The position numbers and the translations under genes are program-made. 6,475 nt of DNA from an uncultured Collinsella sp. GTDB taxonomy: Bacteria; Actinomycetota; Coriobacteriia; Coriobacteriales; Coriobacteriaceae. Shown here piece after piece: positions 4,397 through 6,475 of this stretch (position 1 is the first letter of the stretch; every line of letters starts with the position of its first letter). The stretch is taken from positions 1 through 6,475 of the forward strand of contig CABSDO010000102.1 in the NCBI GenBank assembly GCA_902476475.1, in the 5' to 3' direction. Under the pieces are notes generated by a model. The model did no database searches and was not told the DNA's origin. It saw only the letters and a program-made list of their open reading frames with translations.

Positions 4397-5596
4397 ATGG
4401 CTTCATCCCCGAGCTACATACCGTACCTATGCGTGGCAGCGGCGGCCTTTATCACGACCTTCCTCATGGTGCCCCTGGTCAAGCGCTTGGCAATTAAGCT
4501 CGACGCCGTCGACTATCCTTCCAAGCGCCGCATCAACACCAAGCCCATCCCGCGTTTGGGCGGAACGGCGGTGTTTTTGGGCCTGGTCGTTGCCTGCATT
4601 GTGCAAATCCTAGGCACCTGGCACCTAGGCTGGCCGCCCGTCCTGGTGCCGCACCCGCGCCTTCACATTAGCTATCCCATGCTGGCGCTCTCCTTTACCG
4701 TCATCTTTGCGACCGGCGCTATCGACGACGTCATCCAGCTCAAGCCCAAGCAAAAGCTGGCCGGACAGGTCCTCGCTGCGCTCATCGCCTGCGTGGGTGG
4801 CCTGCGCATCGGCGTCATCGTCAACCCGTTTGCCCCCGGCGAAATCATGCTCGGATGGCTCACCTACCCCATCACCGTGATCTACCTAGTGGCGTTCACC
4901 AACATCATCAACCTTATCGACGGCCTCGACGGCCTGGCCACGGGCATTTGCGGCATCGCTTCGTTCACCATGTTCACGATGGCCATGCTTTCGGGCCGTA
5001 TCGACGCCGCCGCGCTCTCCATCGCGCTCTTTGGCTCGTGCGTGGCTTTTCTGCATTACAACTTCAACCCCGCGAGCATCTTCTTGGGCGACTCGGGGTC
5101 GCTGCTGCTGGGCTTCGCTTTGGGCTCCATCTCGCTGCTCAACGTGAGCCGCACCGCCGCGCTCACCTCGCTCATCATCCCGCTCATCGTGGCAGGCGTG
5201 CCCATCATCGACACGTTCAGCGCCATCGTGCGTCGCAAGCGCGCCCACATTAGCATCGGACAGGCCGACAAGGGCCACATCCACCACCGCCTGATCCAAG
5301 AGGGCTACAACCAAAAGCAGGCCGTGCTGCTCATCTACGCCTGGTGCATCATGCTTTCGGCCGGCGCCGCCGCAATCAATCAGGTCGAGGTGCCCACGCG
5401 CGTGCTCATCTTTGTCGTGCTCGCCATTGGCTCGGCGGCCTTCGCCAAGCACCTGCACCTGTTTGAACCCGTGCTGCGCCACCATTACAACAAGCGCACG
5501 CACGAGGACGAGCTGGTATCCCCCGACGACCCCGCTTTTAAGCAGGAGGAGCAAGCAGCCGAGGAACGTAAAGAAGAGCGCCACCACAAGCTCTAG
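4397..5596 (+). CDS. wecA: WecA/TagO-family polyprenyl-phosphate GlcNAc-1-phosphate transferase
   Basis: This integral membrane enzyme moves a sugar-1-phosphate, usually GlcNAc-1-P from UDP-GlcNAc, onto undecaprenyl (or decaprenyl) phosphate on the inner face of the membrane. That begins lipid-linked synthesis of teichoic acid, arabinogalactan linker or other surface glycans. The 399-residue protein has about ten to eleven hydrophobic spans. The family motifs appear in order: KPIPRLGGTAVF (49-60), AIDDVIQLKPKQKL (108-121) with the Asp pair, NLIDGLDGLATG (172-183), NFNPASIFLGDSGS (222-235) and HIHHRL (294-299), which is the WecA/TagO rather than MraY form. The tail after about 365 is highly charged (KQEEQAAEERKEER). 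I start at the ATG at 4397; GGCGG (4381-4385) 11 bases upstream is a weak ribosome site. The in-frame TTG at 4379 is possible but has no such site. trpS follows 149 bases later on the same strand. The exact sugar substrate and end polymer cannot be read from the sequence. Confidence 0.92.
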   Translation: MASSPSYIPYLCVAAAAFITTFLMVPLVKRLAIKLDAVDYPSKRRINTKPIPRLGGTAVFLGLVVACIVQILGTWHLGWPPVLVPHPRLHISYPMLALSFTVIFATGAIDDVIQLKPKQKLAGQVLAALIACVGGLRIGVIVNPFAPGEIMLGWLTYPITVIYLVAFTNIINLIDGLDGLATGICGIASFTMFTMAMLSGRIDAAALSIALFGSCVAFLHYNFNPASIFLGDSGSLLLGFALGSISLLNVSRTAALTSLIIPLIVAGVPIIDTFSAIVRRKRAHISIGQADKGHIHHRLIQEGYNQKQAVLLIYAWCIMLSAGAAAINQVEVPTRVLIFVVLAIGSAAFAKHLHLFEPVLRHHYNKRTHEDELVSPDDPAFKQEEQAAEERKEERHHKL

Positions 5597-5745
5597 GATA
5601 AGCTGCCGAGGATGCGCCCAGGCGACGCTGGCCAAGCGCAGCCGCGCCGCACCCATAGCACAAGCCGCCCCTCGCCCACTTACGCCCCACCCCTTTCAAT
5701 AAACGCGTTATCATCTTGACCAATACGCATACGTTAGGAGCAATC
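5597..5745 (+). other. wecA-trpS spacer with a C-rich, G-poor stretch
   Basis: No gene or clear hairpin terminator is visible here. From 5648 to 5698 the plus strand has 27 C and only 5 G in 51 bases, the C-over-G imbalance typical of Rho loading sites, so Rho-dependent ending of the wecA transcript is possible. I see no good promoter for trpS: TTGACC at 5716-5721 has no -10 at the right distance before the start codon. Confidence 0.35.
5736..5740 (+). promoter_or_regulatory. Ribosome binding site of trpS
   Basis: AGGAG lies 5 bases before the ATG at 5746 and fixes this start, although the protein then carries an N-terminal extension before the catalytic core. Confidence 0.7.
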
Positions 5746-6475
5746 ATGCCAAACGAGAACAGCTACGAAGTCGCGCTGCAAAAGAGCAACGCCATTCGCG
5801 AGGGCCTGGCAAAGACGCCCGAGAAGTTCACCATGCTTACCGGCGACCGCCCCACCGGCCGTCTGCACCTGGGCCACTACTTCGGCACCCTCAAGGGCCG
5901 TGTTGAACTGCAGAACATGGGCGCCAAGACCAACGTGCTCATCGCCGACTACCAGGTCATCACCGACCGCGACACCACCGAGCATATCCAGGACAACGTG
6001 TACAACATGGTCATGGACTACCTTGCCTGCGGCATCGACCCCGACAAGACCATGATCTACGCGCACTCCGCCGTGCCCGCCGCAAACCAGCTCATGCTGC
6101 CGTTCCTGTCGCTGGTGTCCGAGGCCGAGCTGGCGCGCAACCCCACGGTCAAGGCCGAGATGGAGGCCTCGGGCCATGAGCTTACCGGCCTTCTGCTCAC
6201 CTACCCGGTGCACCAGGCCTGCGACATTCTGTTCTGCAAGGGCAACGTGGTGCCAGTCGGTCGCGATCAGCTGCCGCACATCGAGCTCACCCGCACCATC
6301 GCACGCCGCTTTAACAACCGCTACGGCAAGGTATTTCCCGAGGTCGAGGCGCTGCTGTCCGAGACCCCGCTGCTGCCCGGCCTTGACGGTCGCAAGATGA
6401 GCAAGAGCTACGGCAACGCCATCAATATTTCGATGACCGCCGAGGAGACGGCCAAGCGCATCAAGAAGAGCCAGA
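5746..6475 (+). CDS. trpS: Tryptophanyl-tRNA synthetase, N-terminal part
   Basis: This class I aminoacyl-tRNA synthetase charges tRNA-Trp with tryptophan using ATP, in the cytosol. The frame is open for 243 codons to the right edge, so the C-terminal part is outside the window (family length is about 330-350). The HIGH motif appears as HLGH (41-44) within GDRPTGRLHLGHYFGTL, and KMSKS (217-221) follows PGLDGR. LLTYPVHQACDILF (150-163) and VPVGRDQLPHIELTR (169-183) are typical TrpRS active-site blocks and separate it from tyrosyl-tRNA synthetase. About 28 residues precede the first core strand, a modest N-terminal extension. The ATG at 5746 has a strong AGGAG (5736-5740) 5 bases upstream. No T-box or trp leader peptide is evident in the 149 bases upstream. 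Confidence 0.95.
   Translation, partial: MPNENSYEVALQKSNAIREGLAKTPEKFTMLTGDRPTGRLHLGHYFGTLKGRVELQNMGAKTNVLIADYQVITDRDTTEHIQDNVYNMVMDYLACGIDPDKTMIYAHSAVPAANQLMLPFLSLVSEAELARNPTVKAEMEASGHELTGLLLTYPVHQACDILFCKGNVVPVGRDQLPHIELTRTIARRFNNRYGKVFPEVEALLSETPLLPGLDGRKMSKSYGNAINISMTAEETAKRIKKSQ

Noticed and set aside
4886..5656. Minus-strand frame of 256 codons across wecA
   Set aside because: Antisense shadow of a well-supported membrane enzyme. The product is a low-complexity His/Asp/Glu/Arg mix with no family signature.
5709..5721. TATCAT and TTGACC boxes as a trpS promoter
   Set aside because: TATCAT has no -35 at the right distance, and TTGACC would place its -10 on the ribosome site and start codon.
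5734..6279. Minus-strand frame of 181 codons across trpS
   Set aside because: Antisense to trpS, which has both class I motifs; no ribosome site or family signature.
1..6475. CRISPR array, toxin-antitoxin pair, phage or defence system
   Set aside because: No regularly spaced repeats, no recognisable cas, toxin or phage proteins; the window is housekeeping genes apart from the 69-base tail.

Overview
The window looks like chromosomal DNA from a high-GC Gram-positive bacterium. A member of the Coriobacteriia (for example a Collinsella-like gut actinobacterium) fits best. This rests on strongly G/C-biased third codon positions in every gene, Shine-Dalgarno starts, intrinsic terminators, and the character of the NAPRTase, PflX-like radical SAM and WecA/TagO proteins. 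The taxonomic call is inference. Nearly all of the DNA is core or housekeeping. I see no CRISPR array, phage genes, toxin-antitoxin pair or complete mobile element.

Left half, transcribed leftward (minus strand). Reading in the direction of transcription: a PflX-type radical SAM gene (3870-2932) with its own candidate promoter; a tRNA-Ala(CGC) gene (2781-2709) with a clear -35/-10 promoter and an intrinsic terminator; a small coiled-coil protein with one C-terminal membrane span (2644-2204); nicotinate phosphoribosyltransferase pncB (2122-617), for NAD salvage; and the 5' part of proB (glutamate 5-kinase, first step of proline synthesis, start at 537). The last three are co-directional with gaps of about 80 bases and could be one transcript, perhaps fed by read-through of the tRNA terminator.

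proB is native only down to about position 70, just after its FGDND motif. The outermost 69 bases are AT-rich (20 G/C of 69) and do not continue the glutamate kinase sequence. This is either an insertion boundary or an assembly break or chimera.

Right half, transcribed rightward (plus strand). A 526-base gap (3871-4396) separates the divergent radical SAM and wecA genes. It holds candidate back-to-back promoters, a compact structured RNA (about 4021-4165) ending in an intrinsic terminator, which I read as a probable 6S RNA (SsrS), and two perfect dyads. Next come a WecA/TagO/MraY-family polyprenyl-phosphate GlcNAc-1-phosphate transferase (4397-5596), a 149-base C-rich spacer, and tryptophanyl-tRNA synthetase trpS (from 5746), which runs off the right edge after the KMSKS motif.

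The genes do not form one pathway; they are neighbouring housekeeping functions. The parts most worth following up are the structured RNA and its competing helices, the tRNA terminator that abuts a gene with no room for its own promoter, the proB junction, and the 10-bp dyad after the RNA.
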